This document shows positions 44,610 through 57,602 of a DNA stretch of 64,000 nt, piece by piece (position 1 is the first letter of the stretch; each line of letters starts with the position of its first letter). Below the pieces are notes generated by a model, which was not told the DNA's origin, ran no database searches, and worked only from the letters and a program-made list of their open reading frames with translations. The DNA comes from Polyporus tsugae (lineage: Eukaryota; Basidiomycota; Agaricomycetes; Polyporales; Polyporaceae). Made by a program: the position numbers and the translations under genes. Location of the stretch: contig JAHRBS010000007.1 of assembly GCA_024305745.1 (NCBI GenBank), positions 310,001-374,000 of the forward strand. The letters are read 5' to 3'.

Positions 44610-46957
44610 ACGAGCAGACGACAGTCGCGTATATCCATCGATGCCCGACAGAATGACACCCTCCTCGAGTTCGAGAACTGTGCGTGTTCCCAACGGGGTG
44701 TTCCCCACCCTCCGTCACCTCCGTCCATGCGATCTCACACTCATACTCCCATGCCTGCCCAGTCAAGAAGAAATTCCTCCTTGCCAACAAGCACATCACC
44801 AAGTGCGTGCGGCCCCCCCCAGTTATATTGAACACTAACACCGACTGTGGCTGGACAATTAGGTTGAACTCGACCCTTAGCGGACGGATCGAAGAACTGA
44901 ACGCACAGATATCCACTCTCTACGTCGAGAACCTCCGCCTTCGCGCTTCAGAGATCGCGCTCACCTCGCAGTTGAAGAAGGAACGGGAGAAGTCGAGAAA
45001 GATCTTGGCAGATACGGAGTCCGCGGTGAGCACGACCTTCATCTGTTGAGGCTGTTATATTGGCCCCCCGCACATGCTCTGCATGAAATGAGCTCCTCGA
45101 TCACCTTTGCGCGGATCCTGTACTCGAGTTCTTGACGCGTGTCCCATGAGGATACCTATCAGGAGCTGCTCGTGCAGGCGGTTTGGCACAGTGGTCGAAG
45201 AGTGGGTAGGAGACACTACGCAGCCATCCGCATACGCCCGAAGGCTTTTGTGTGGTCAGGTTGAGGCATCTATGAAACTGGGGTAGATGTATGCGTCTGT
45301 TCAGGACAAAAGCCCTCTTTTGGATCTTGTTTGAAGCTTTTAGGGCGTACGCCTACCATTCAGAGGTGAAGTAGCGGGGAACACCCCCATTTCAAGCTCA
45401 CGAAGGTGTTGCCACACGGTACATGTGGGATGTAACAGTATGATGCTCATACCTTCTTCCTTTGCAGACACACTCGCTCATGAAACAATTGGGGCTCATC
45501 CGGAAATCTTTCGGCGTTCCTCATGGCCGAACTACCCCCGAGTCTTATCCACCACCTCCACGCGCAAGACGTCCAATTCCTGATCCCAACGTCTCCCCAC
45601 CACCCAATCGTATAGCTCGTCCGCCGACAATTCCCGTTCTCGTGGAAGATGAAGAGCCCAATCAGTCGTCTCCGGAAGACATGGACGTGGATGACCTACC
45701 GGGATCCAGCCCAACGCTGCCGAAGAAGCGCACCAAGACCAGGTCAGGGTCGTCTACTACGAGCCGTCTTCCGGTTCCCCTATCGAAGGCGCCGTCCCCA
45801 CCTGCTGTCGGGGTGTTACAATTCGAGTTCGACGAGCAATTGGTCAACGCCGGGAAACGACGACCATCTCGGCGACACAGCGGCCTCCTGCCAGTGACCA
45901 GCGTCTCGATCACAGCAGCTGTCGCTGACAACCTCGATCGCGCTCCCAGCCCCGTTCCCGATTCGCCTATACGGAGGGCGTTGGAAGAAGACTATTTGGC
46001 GACCGCAGAGCCTGATGAAGATGAGGTTGAGGCGATACTTCAGAGCGTCACCAAACGGAAGAGCAGGAGGGAGAGCGATCGAGCGCGCGAGTCTGATGCG
46101 GAGGTGGTGGCCCGGCCACGCGAACGCAAGAAGCGCGTTACGGAGCAACTAGCGGATGGTTTAGGGAGTGGCAAGTTCAAACTGAAGGACGTCACCAACG
46201 CCCAGGCGAGCCGCTCGTCTGGTACGTTCAGGAGACATGAAATATACGCGGGTTCTGGTGTCTCACGAACTCTGCATGACACAGATCCCGAGCGGCAGCA
46301 TACACCGGACGTCGATGCGCCCACCTCCGCCACCAGCCTAACGAGCACCTCTACTCGGAACTTCCTCTCCACACCCGCCACAACCCCTGCGCCTGGCTCT
46401 AAGCCCTCGTCCCATTTGCCGACACCGCGCTCCTCGAGCCCTATTGCGCCTCCATCTCAGTCCGAGCCGGAGCCCTCGGCGACTGGTCGTGCGCGTAGAG
46501 CACGAAGCAGCGTCAACTACGCGGAACCCAAGCTCAATACGTAAGTCTCCAATCGGGTCCTGTATTTCGATGTCTCGGTAACCAAATGTCTTCTTTCTAC
46601 AGGAAGATGCGAAAGCCCGACCCCGCATCAGCAACTGCGGCGTCAAGACGCTCCTCAGCCTCCACCTCGGCAGCCCACGAGGAGCCTCTACCACTTTCTT
46701 CGAGGTCGTCGTCATCGAACGGTACGGATGTTGATCCTGAGCCTGCGCCCGCGGGTACCACGAAGCGCAAGAAGTCCCGGGTGTACGCCCCTCCGGAAGA
46801 CGATGAGGAGAGCGAGGGGACACAGGCCGATGCGGAGTTCGGCAGCCTTCGCACCGGTACATGGGGCGGCGTGGACGGCCGACGGCGCAGCGTCAACGTA
46901 TCGGGCGTACGCAGAGTCGAAGGTGACGATACCCGTCGACACAGTATGGCTGTATAG
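44610..46957 (+). CDS. sgo1: Shugoshin, copy 3, start codon lost
   Basis: Identical to copy 2, including the ACG at the start position and the replaced 5' region. Confidence 0.8.
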
Positions 46958-49900
46958 CCCCCGTGTTGGGGCCGACCTCCCGTGCCTTCTACCATCGGAC
47001 TCGGTGGACGGGTCGAGGTTACCTTCCGGTCCACCCATCCTGTTCTCATTTCCGATATCTCGACGCCCTAAGTGCTGAGCCCGCTGCACGATGATCGGCG
47101 CGCCCGCAGCGATGCGGTTATATATGTCTATGGTGATGATGACTTTATGGTATTGATATGATATGTACCCTGATGATCCGCGAGACCTTTCAGTTGCCAC
47201 ACTTACTTACGGCGTCTTCCCGCAACGCGCCAGATATATAATATTTCCCCGGCTTCTTGTCAGTACGCAAGCGGAACGAACCAAGCTGTATCATATGTAT
47301 CATAACCATATTTTCTTCTCCCCGTGAATATATATTCGTTGTGCTTTGTTGACCGTAAGGGTTGCGAAGGCGCCTCCGTTTCCGAATTACTGCGAGCCAT
47401 GCTTGCATGCAAGCATGTTTGACTGTCCGTCATTACTCTCACGCTGGCTCTGGCCAGGCCGAACCAACGACGTTCTAATGGGAGAACTGCCTGCACATCA
47501 GCGGACCTTCCCTTCCGTTCGTCGTCATTCATTAGCATAATATATGGTACATTCCTGTTCCTACAAGACAAAACACTGCGCTGGAACGTAGTGGAGACCC
47601 CCACCCCCGGATGCGCACTGGCACCGAACCTGACTTTCGGCTGCGCGTCGTTTGCGCGTTCGAGACACTGGTGCGAAACGCCTGTCGCGGACGACCTGCC
47701 TCGTCGTCGTAGCGCTGCTGCACGCATCATGTCGTCGCCCGATAGCCGTTGCGAACACCTGACCTGCTTATCGGAAACGCGTCATTGGGGGCTGTTCCAT
47801 GGCACACAGCGAGAACTTGAACTTACTTATCCTGAGGAGCTCGGCCGCCGCAGTTCAAGTATAGGTAGGTGGCGCCACGCTTGTGCGGCGTATGGCAGCG
47901 ATGCTTGCATCTGTAGGTGGAAGTCAAGCAAATGCCGCTAACTGGCCTCGCGAGCGCGGTCACCGAGGACAAACAATGGTCGAGAACGCTCTGTGAGACG
48001 AACAAACAGATGTCAGTCGCCGTGACCGTGGTAGGGAGCAGAAAAAGAGATGGCTTACTGCCGACATCGCCGTCGCACAGCCTATTCGAGCGCGGTCCCA
48101 AACAAAATCTCGAGCGGACCTGCCACAGTTTCCCACCGGTATTGGAGATGGTCTGCATGCGGACATCATATCCCACGACCTGGACCCAGACAGTTCGGGA
48201 TTGTCCTTGCGAGACGGCTTAATTCCCCCTCAATGACTCGGATCGCAGGATATCTGAGGGTAAGGCGTGTCAGCAATACGACAATCTATGTCCGAAATTA
48301 CATACCCAAGTGGACACCGCGTGTACCCGTGTGCAAGCCCGAGATAGCCACAGCGAGTCGGCGGGAACGCAGAGCACGCGCAACTGTGCCTTTTACATCG
48401 CGCCGCAGGATGTCACCCCACGCCCAGGATGCCGCTTGCAACGCCTGCTATTCGCACAGAAAAAAGGAACGTCAGAGCGAACACAAGCCACCGATGACAT
48501 GATGTTGAAAGGGACGTACCACGTCGTGGCGGCCATCACAGCGACGAGCATGTCGGCGATGGCTCCACCTCGGAAGGTAGGTGTCGTGGATGAGGACGGG
48601 TAGGTGAAGATGACATGGCTACGGGTAGGACAGATGTGAGAGCGAGTTGGAGGCGGATGCTACAAATCCGCTAGCACACTTCTGACCTGCTTTTATGGTC
48701 AGCCAGGCGCCTTATTTTCGCTTCGTATGCGTATTCTTGCAACGCAACCGCGTCTCCGGGAGACAGCGTTGCAATCGATGAATCTTGTCCGCATCGGAAG
48801 CGAATTGTCCCTCTTCGTGTAGCGGTTCATTCCACGGCGCGGAATTGCGCCGCGCCGCATGCAGTTCGTTGGCGGGAAACCCTTAGAAACTATCAGAAAT
48901 CGCGCTATCGACTCATAGTCGTACCTTTTCCCAGCCATTCTGCATATGCGCAGTCCCAAGAATCCTTCGCTTGAACTTCAAGGCGGCGCCGCCCAATATC
49001 GCTTGTACGGTAGCCCTGTGGGCAAAAGCCCAAATTGATCGACCGTCGCCTTGTACTTCTCAGGGATGCCCGAGACCTCTCTCCGCGGTGCCTGATTGTC
49101 CCTGTCAATCGGGAGAGCCAAGCAATGAGGTCATCACACTTGCCTCTGGGACGTTCTGAACGGAGTCTGACTTCAGCATGAGCTCTACAATACAGCACGT
49201 ACACTTGCCGCTAGGCTTCGACGTCCCGTCCTGAATTCGTCGCGACACATTGAGAGTGCCCCCGCGCGATGCCAAGACTAATTTTCGCGTCGACTGGAGG
49301 ATGGATCGCTGGCGCGACAATCGCAAAGAAGCAGCCTTGCCAACCGTCATCTTCGCAATAACGTTTCATATTTGCCAGCGCGATTGGAATCAATCTAGAA
49401 TGTAGAAATGAGGTCATCACGCTAGCCTCAGCGTGACTCTAATTCAATACGAACGGAATCTCGAAATAGCTTACCCAATGAACCTCGGACGTCAGTGTGG
49501 AGAAGTGAGACTGCACGCGCAACACCTTTTAGTCTGACCTTGGTTACCAATTCGTTCGCCTGCTCTCCATCGACCACGGCCGACGTGCACTGGCCGGCCG
49601 GCACGTCCCTCCGTATCTCGGATAGTCTTGCTACGTTTCTCGTACACCGAGTAGTGCACGTTTCAAGTCTGGAAACAATGTGCTAGTCAGTGTGGACCAG
49701 AACGTTACGCTTGCACCGCCGTAATACCACTCACACGACGACCTCGACCTGCTGACAACTACGTCCGCACGAGACGTCGATCCGGATCGTCTGCCGACGG
49801 TTCCCGTTCACGGAGGGGAGGGTCTTCGTTTTCCAAGACCTGCCTAGCCTAATTTCCGTTGTTAGTGTTCGCATAGGTTGCGCGTACAATCAGGGGAGGC

Positions 49901-51958
49901 TCGAGTACCGGTAAGAAAGATGAGGCGTACTCCAGCGGTGCCCGGCTTCAATGTAACTTATTGCCAATCACGGAAGTCTAGTCCAGCGCACAGATCTCAG
50001 CGCCGACAACCGGCACAGTCTGAGCTTTCAAACAGTTGGCCGCGTCCAAACGAGTGCTCGTCCCAGGCATTTAGCACTCAACAGAAATTCGCCAAATTAT
50101 CATGAACTGGCAATTTCCCGAGAAGCCATGGGCTCGACACGACCATGCAACCCGAACGCGTAACTTCCGGTCGCTAGTGCGGCGTCGCGATGAGGGGTGT
50201 CATGCCCAATGTGTCATATATTACCGCCGTCGAGTAAGCCACCGTCTAAGCTTTGAGGACTCGGAGTATAGAGATCGTGCTGAAATACCAGCCCGTCCCC
50301 GCCTCTCAGAGCTCGACAGAAATTCGTCAAGTTATCAAGAACTAGACGAATTCCACACGCCCCGGAATGCGCAACTTCCGGTCCCTAACGAGGCGTCACG
50401 CGAGCACATGGAAGGTGGGGCAGGACCGTGCCTTGGGCTCTGCTGCATTCAAACACGACGAAGCCTGGGACCGCGAGTCTCCCCTGATGGGCCCGATTGG
50501 CCACAGAACACGTCGACGAGATCAATGCAGCAGTAAAAAAGATAACGCACCACGTACATGCGTGTTTCACCTCAGCGGGCTCCGCGCAATTTCGCTTGGG
50601 CGACAGCCCGGCAACGCTCCCGTATGACACCAATTGCCCGGTTGCAGTGTGCCAGCATTGTCGTTGCAGCGTCGCACTCGTGCTAATCAAGGGATCTCAG
50701 CTGTCTGGCATAGCAATGGTCGTCAGCAAACCAGCAATCAGTGCAATGCAACGACTAACCGGGATATTGAGTACTGGCCACACGCTTGTAGATCCCCGTG
50801 CAGCTTGGCCGAACGTGCAGATCTGGTACACAACGTAAACGTCTGCGGTCATACCGCGCGCCTTGGAAACCATTTCGCTTACCACCAGTACGGAGATTGT
50901 GAGCGGAGAATTTGAGGTACGCGAGGTGCACAGTGCCGATCTCGCCTTGGACAGCTTGGCAACGCGACTCCACGCTCGTCGCCGATCTGCGATCCGTGAG
51001 TAAGGACATCATAGGAACACATAGATCCCTTCTGACGTACCGAGATTGGCTCGTTTAGTCGACCTCGCTCGACCGGACACTGTGGATCGGACTTGGATGC
51101 TTATTGCATGCTCGTGACATCACCGACATTGGCGAGATGCAACCACGGTCCTTCGGAAGGAATCGCCCGAGAGGCTGGATGTCCGCCAGAGCGCGAGTTC
51201 GTCTTTTCGTGGTTAGATAAACGTCATTTCCACGCCGTAACAGACACCTGTGGTAAGTACCGTCAGCACAAGCACTTCCTAGCTCGACATTTGCTTGAGC
51301 TAACCTTCTCGTAGCGAATATTTGCGGCCGCACACAGAACCCTGCTGTAAGGAACGACCCTGATGTTAAAACTCGCCGATTGGTCGGGCACAAGTCGTGA
51401 TTCAGCCTTAGCGTTGCAATTGGCACGTACTTACAGTTGCAATCCGTAGTTCTGCCGATTTGTTCTGCTGGAGCTTGACCACTGAGCTGTACTTGGTTTC
51501 AAAGTGGCGCGAGAAACGTCCTCCACGTCGCAGCAGTGTGCCGGTGTCTGCAAAGACGCCAATGTCAATATCTTGCGCCGGGCGTCAGGTCCGGACGGGA
51601 CAGGTTCGAAGCTGGCTGTATGCGCGCAGGTAGACAATATTGATTCCACTTTCGAGTAAGATAAGCAGTCAAAACACACGAAACAGACCAACCTGGAAAT
51701 TGATAGTAAATGATGTACGACGTACCTGGTGTTTCCCCGCGCATAGGTTGGGTAGCTGTATGCCGTCTCAGGGTCTTCAATCGCACGTCCGGCTCTAGAC
51801 GAGCCCGGACATCGACGAACTCCGGTAGCACGACGCGTCTGCATGCCAAAACAATATGGCCAAAATCATTCATTTAACGCTCTACACCTCAAATGGCGCC
51901 GCTCTATCGTCTACGGACCAGACTACTCGCATCTCCTTCACACGTCCACGCGAACAAC

Positions 51959-52607
51959 ATGCCTGCTATTCGTGACCATTCCACTACCTCAACGCGCATA
52001 TGCGGGCACGAGCGAGCGTACTCGACCGGCCTCGCAAAGCTCAAGGCTGCGCTCCGTGATAAAATGACGGGCAAACTCAGTACGTACCCATCGGGCACAC
52101 ACTCAGGCTCGTCGCAATACGGTCTAACGAAAAGAAATGCTAGGGCAACTCACCGGGAATCCAAACGTGAAGATGCGATGGTCGAAAAAGGGGTACGCAC
52201 TCGGCGTCGTCGTCCGCGGTGGCCACCACTTGCGCTCATGGCCGACGTACGCCAATATCCCCTTCGCGGACCCCAGCGCGATCCCGGGCGGCCAGCCCAC
52301 CATGCGCTTCCTCCTCGCGCTCTGGGACGTCGGTATCCTCCGCTTCGAGCCTGCGACCGCCAAAGACATCGACCTCGCCCGCCGAAACCCGGATGCCGTC
52401 CTGCCGGGCACACCGCCCGCACTCCCCGCTCCGTTGTGCTGGGGCCCATTCGGGCGGAACGACATCGGCCTTGGTCGCCGCCGTCCAAAGACAAACCCGC
52501 TCGGCCTGCCGCTAAGACGTCCGAAAAATGGCCCAAAGACTGCAAAGCTCTTGTTTGACTCAGACGTGGAGGACGACGAGATTGTCGACACAGAGGCGGA
52601 GATCTAG
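51959..52607 (+). CDS. Hypothetical protein, 194 aa, unit copy 3
   Basis: Third identical copy. The corresponding position in unit 4 lies beyond the window end. Confidence 0.6.
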
Positions 52608-52994
52608 TAGCGAGAACCGAGACCAGTCGGGTAGAGCCATGCTGTAGTTGATTCAGTCCTCTTCTGTTGCTGACGACGAGCACTGAGAAGGACTAGCGAA
52701 CGTAAAAGGCACCAGGGATAGTGATTTACCACGGTGCAAGCGCATACAGCAGTGGCCGGCGGGAACGGTTGGGTGGGGACGTGGTGGTCAAGAGCAAGCG
52801 GGAAATGCGATGACGCGCGACGCGAGAGCTCTGTTTCCCATAATGGCAGGCACGAGCGCCTCGGGCGTGGTGGCGCTCTGCGAGCCGATTTCCCAAGTCC
52901 GTCCCTCTCTCTTCGCGCTTGACATCTATCATTGGTCCATTGGTCCATGAAGCCCGTCGGATAAAAATTCCTGGAACATGGCAAGACTCTTCGG

Positions 52995-53252
52995 ATGTCT
53001 GTTGCATACATCTCAGCTCTGGGCCTTTGCGTGCTTGCTGCCAGGGGCTTGGAAATTTGTGCTACCGCTGTTCCGACTCCCGAGTCGTCTTCTCCGAGGC
53101 CAGGCTCCGACTCCTTTGCAATCGGATATGCTTGCAATACATTCCCTGATAATGTATGTGTCAGTTGGTGAGCTATATTTTACTTTCTCCAAGTGCTGAG
53201 TGATAGAATCCACAGGACCGTGCACTGTGATCGCGCAAATTTGCTTCCCTGA
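52995..53252 (+). CDS. Possible small secreted peptide, unit copy 3
   Basis: Identical copy at +25,986. Confidence 0.33.
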
Positions 53253-53855
53253 AGTCTCGTGGTCTAAACATTCTGAGTATACTGATATGCCAGATCTCCC
53301 AGTTGAAAGCAAATGACCGAGAAATTCACACTGACAAATATCATTCTGAGCGCTGCACGTTGCATCTGTTCTGAATATCTCATCTGAATATCGCGTAGCA
53401 TCTTGAATGTGTGCCGAATGTTCTGAAGCTTCTGAGTGTCCTAAGCGTCGGCTTGCTGCACACAGAAAACTTCAAGCCAGTCATGATCGGCTATGAAATG
53501 TTGAGTAACAAACCATAGCAACGCGGGGGCGAGACTCCGCCCGACCCCCGGCGCAGCTGATTGACCCTGGATGCATGACATGTTTCCAAATGTTAGGCTG
53601 GCTGATGTCAGAGAAATTGACAGCAACCTACCAGTGTCGGACACTCATCCGGACTGCTCGCCATCCTATCCCACCATCAGGGTCCGTCCCCTCGCTCAAA
53701 CCCCTTTCCTTCTCATCTACCCGCCACCCCGCCGACGTCCTTCCCCATCACCCCCTCCCTCACCTCCATGCTTTCTACGCCAATGATGTGCGTGCTCGTC
53801 CACCTCAATCATTCCCTCCGACATCTATCTCACCAGTGCGAGGAACGTGGTTTAG

Positions 53856-54684
53856 ACGAGCATACAATCGCCCGTATGCGTACTAGAAGACGAGCCTGTG
53901 CCTATCAAGGTGAGTACGCACAACTTCGACATCCACAGGTCGTGTGCTTACCAAGAAAATTTCACCGTGTGTGTTCAGCCATTCCATGTGAAGTTAGAAT
54001 GGCCCGAAAGTCGCAGACCCAGTGGAACACAAGAGCCGACCATTCGTGGAGGTGCATTGCGCTCCGAGCCAAGGCGTCCGATGTCGAGCGCTTGACTGAT
54101 CAGTGTTCGGCAGTTTGCGATCGGCGGCCAAGTGCCTGCATTCAACATGATCCAAATTGCGGCTCTCCCTCCCTTCGTCCCACCAACGCTCCGTCAACGT
54201 CGAATCGCCCCACAACATGGACTACCCTGGACGATTTCGTGCATAACACGACCCTCCCGCATAATATTCACCCCTGAATGTCACCGCCGGCGGGTGCGTG
54301 AACTCGCTTCGGAAGTGTGGCGTGTGCGGTACGGTGTCCCTTGGACCGCCTTGGACCGCACATTGCATTTTGAATGGGGTATATGCGCCGGTAAATACCT
54401 TTACAGCGAACTCCAGCACGATTACTGACTTAGGTTGTCCAATAGTGCCGGATCGCGCGGGAGATGGCGGCGGAGTCAAGTTTTCTTCGTGTTTGCAAGT
54501 TGGGACGGCCGCGCATGCACAAGTCTACGGCGACGGGTTCCAGGTGCTGCCTCCGCACGCGAAGCTTGGCATCCAACGCACTTGCGAGCTCGTTTCTCGC
54601 CCGAGTTCTCGACCGCGTGACTGGATGACAGCCCGCGATCCCCCGCCCGCTGTCTCGGACATGCCCGGAGCCCTCGCTCTCTGA
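53856..54684 (+). pseudogene. Spliced ORF with premature stop, unit copy 3
   Basis: Identical, including the TGA, here at 54093-54095. Confidence 0.38.
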
Positions 54685-54886
54685 CCTGGCTCTGCTGCTG
54701 TCCAACGTGCTTGGAGCTGCTTGGAGTCGAGGAAGAGAGCGCAAGTGCGCCGGCCGCTGGGTCTCCCTTTGCGTCTCTGCCTGCCGGCCTCCCAGGCCCG
54801 CACTCCGTCCTGCGTCCGGCCCGCCCACGTTCCGGCGCGGATCCCTCGTGGTTCACTTCTCCTGCGTCCTACGTCCTGCCGTCCGA

Positions 54887-57006
54887 AGATTGCTCTCCGA
54901 CTCTCCCTCCTCGTTTTTCAACTCCCTCGCCGACGATGGGAACATAGGACTTCAGGTTTGTGGCCGTGATTTCGTCCTTTCGCCTTGTGATTCTGACCAC
55001 ATCTTTTGCAGGGGATCCGTCTTTCGAGTGCGACGACTAAGGATGTGGCGAACCTCGATGATATCAGCTTTGACGGCTCGTCAAACTGCGTAAGCATCAT
55101 CCTGGATCAGAAGACGAACCGGATGAGACATATAAACGGACGAACCTGTCGCGACGGCAGCGTCCAGATACTAAACTCGGCCGACACCACGTGAAGGCTT
55201 ACAAGTAGACTGGAGTAGTTGGGCATGGCATCCGCGAGTCGCTCCCCGCAACATCGAGCGCGCTAAAGAGCTCAAAAGTCGGCTACGACGGCCTTCATGT
55301 CCCACACTCGCGAAGGTCGCGAGGTGCTCTGCCATCCTCAACTCTTCAAGTCGATCGGTATCAAGGTCCGCCGCTGCGTCCATGACTGTCCTGCCGTTGG
55401 TACGCACCCGCCGCCACCAACACTCGGCCTCTTCGCATCTCCGTTCTGGTTGCGCCACGAGCGTCCGAGTTCTCCGCCTCGGATGCGGCTCCTCCCAGAC
55501 TGTATCTCCGTTTCTTTGCGTGGGACTAGGTGGGACTGTGATCGCGATCGAACGCGCCGCACTCTCTTGCCCTCTCCAGCCCAGTTCTCCCTTCCATGCC
55601 GCCGGTTCTTTGACCCCTCGCTCGTTTTGCCAAGATTGTTCTCCGACTCTCTGCCGGCTTTCCGCTCATCCATCGTGTTCGCCTTCCCCGAGCATTCTAC
55701 TGGCACCCGGTCGGCGTCGCTCGTTCTCCCGGCGGAGGCTCGCTCGATTGAAGTTTGGTCCGGCATGGCCTGCGTTCCGTCGAACACATCCGGGGGTTCG
55801 CTCTCGGACACTCTGGCGGACCGCCCGTGCTCTCCTTATCAGTGTAGGAGAAAGCACCGACGCGCTGTGTCTCACGCCGGCTCTATCGCGCATTTGCGGG
55901 AATCACCACAGGCGAGTTCATGTCCACCTCTTGAATGCTTCTCCGAGACTTTGCCGCTGACTCTCCCGCCAGTTTGTCCTTGGCGTTTGATGAGGAAGAA
56001 AAACACTCTGCTCCCGACCCATCCGCCACCACGCGCCATGAGCGTGTTACCAGTACTGGGTTCGCGCCGTCACCTGGTGCGTTCACCCGGTTTCGTCTGT
56101 TTGCGATTGTTTGAGCTGACGTTCCTCTCATGTAGGACTCACGGTCGGCTACGACTGCTTTGGCGGATCTGTGATGTCGGCCATCCTCAACTCTTCAAGT
56201 CGATCGGCATCAAGCTCCCAATGTACGGTCCACCCTGCTTCTACCACCATCCGGGTCCTTTGGTACGCACTGGCCACCGCCGATGTTCCTTTCTCTGTCG
56301 TCGCGAGTCGGACGGTGCGCCACGGGCGTTCTAGTCTGTCGCCTCGAGCGCACCTCCTCCCCGACTGTGCCGCTCCTTTCATGTGGAACGGAGGGCGGCG
56401 CGAACTCGCTCAACCACGACTGGGATCCACCCGCGCTCCTGCGTCCGGAGCTCGGTTCTCTATCCAGTTCTCGCTCCCCTCCATTGCCTCTCTGCAACCT
56501 TTCTCGTTCTCTCGAGATTGTTCTCCGACTCTCCCGCCGGCTTTCCGCTCATGTCTTGATGAGGAAGAAGAACGCCCTGGTCGTGTTCCCCTTCGCGCGG
56601 CTCCCGAGCGTCTTACCGGTACCAGGGGGGAGTAAATAGTTCTCGCCGCGCAGGCGGTGCAACCGCTTTCTTTATCCCACCACGCCGGCTCTACCGCGCA
56701 TTTGCGGGAATCATTGCTGGTGAGTTCGTCTCCACGTCGTTAAATGCTTCCCCGAAGCTTTTCCGCTGACTCTCCTGCCAGCCCCTCCTTGGCGCGTTTG
56801 ATGAGGAAGAATGCGCTGCTCCGGGCTGGTTCGCCACCACGGGCCGCGAGTGTCTTATAAGTACTGGGCTGGCGCGGGTGCGTCCGCGCGGTTTCGTCTG
56901 TTGGCGATTGTTTGAGCTGATGTTCCTCTGTTGCAGGATGCGCGGTCGCACATCCTCAACTCTTCAAGTCGGTCGCCGCTTGTCGACTCGAATGCAAGTG
57001 TACGCG
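54887..57006 (+). repeat. Inner diverged tandem repeats, unit copy 3
   Basis: Same block at +25,986. Confidence 0.75.
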
Positions 57007-57602
57007 ACCCTCCAGTCCGGGTGCGGAGCTGCTGGTGCCCGGTAGCTGTTAAGCGGTACGGGTGTCCTGGGCGCAGTCATGTCAACGAGGCCCTCTGAAT
57101 GCTCGTACTTAGTTGAAATATGATGTCCATGCTTTCTGAAGTAACCGGAGTGTGTAGACCACGAGTAGCGTAGATCTTCCTGCGTACACTGCGTGCGAGT
57201 CGCCAGGGCGGGGTCCTTTGAAGTAGCGTAGACTCCCGGCGTGCATACAGAGTGCTACTGTACAACGACACTTAGTACTACTACCACTAACTAGTACAAA
57301 CGACACTTAGTACTTAGTACAAATGAGAGTCAAGGGCTGTCCACGGTCGGTTTCTGTGCGTGCCAAAACGGGCACAACACGACGCGAGATTGCGATCTGC
57401 GGTGGAGCAGAGTGGAGCCGATCTGTAGCCTAAACGCGCATCCTTCTCTCTCGATCACAGCTCGATCGCCACGACCGCGAGCTGGCACCAAACTGATTGT
57501 TGCCTTGTGATCGCTCCACGCGACGAGAACTCGAACAACCACCTCGCCATCTCCCACAACGACGACGACCCCCCCAGGACCCCCTGCTCGCCGTCGCCCG
57601 CG

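Larger units (their letters stand above)
44610..57602 (+). repeat. 13-kb tandem unit, copy 3
   Basis: Indistinguishable from copy 2, including its left junction. Confidence 0.9.
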
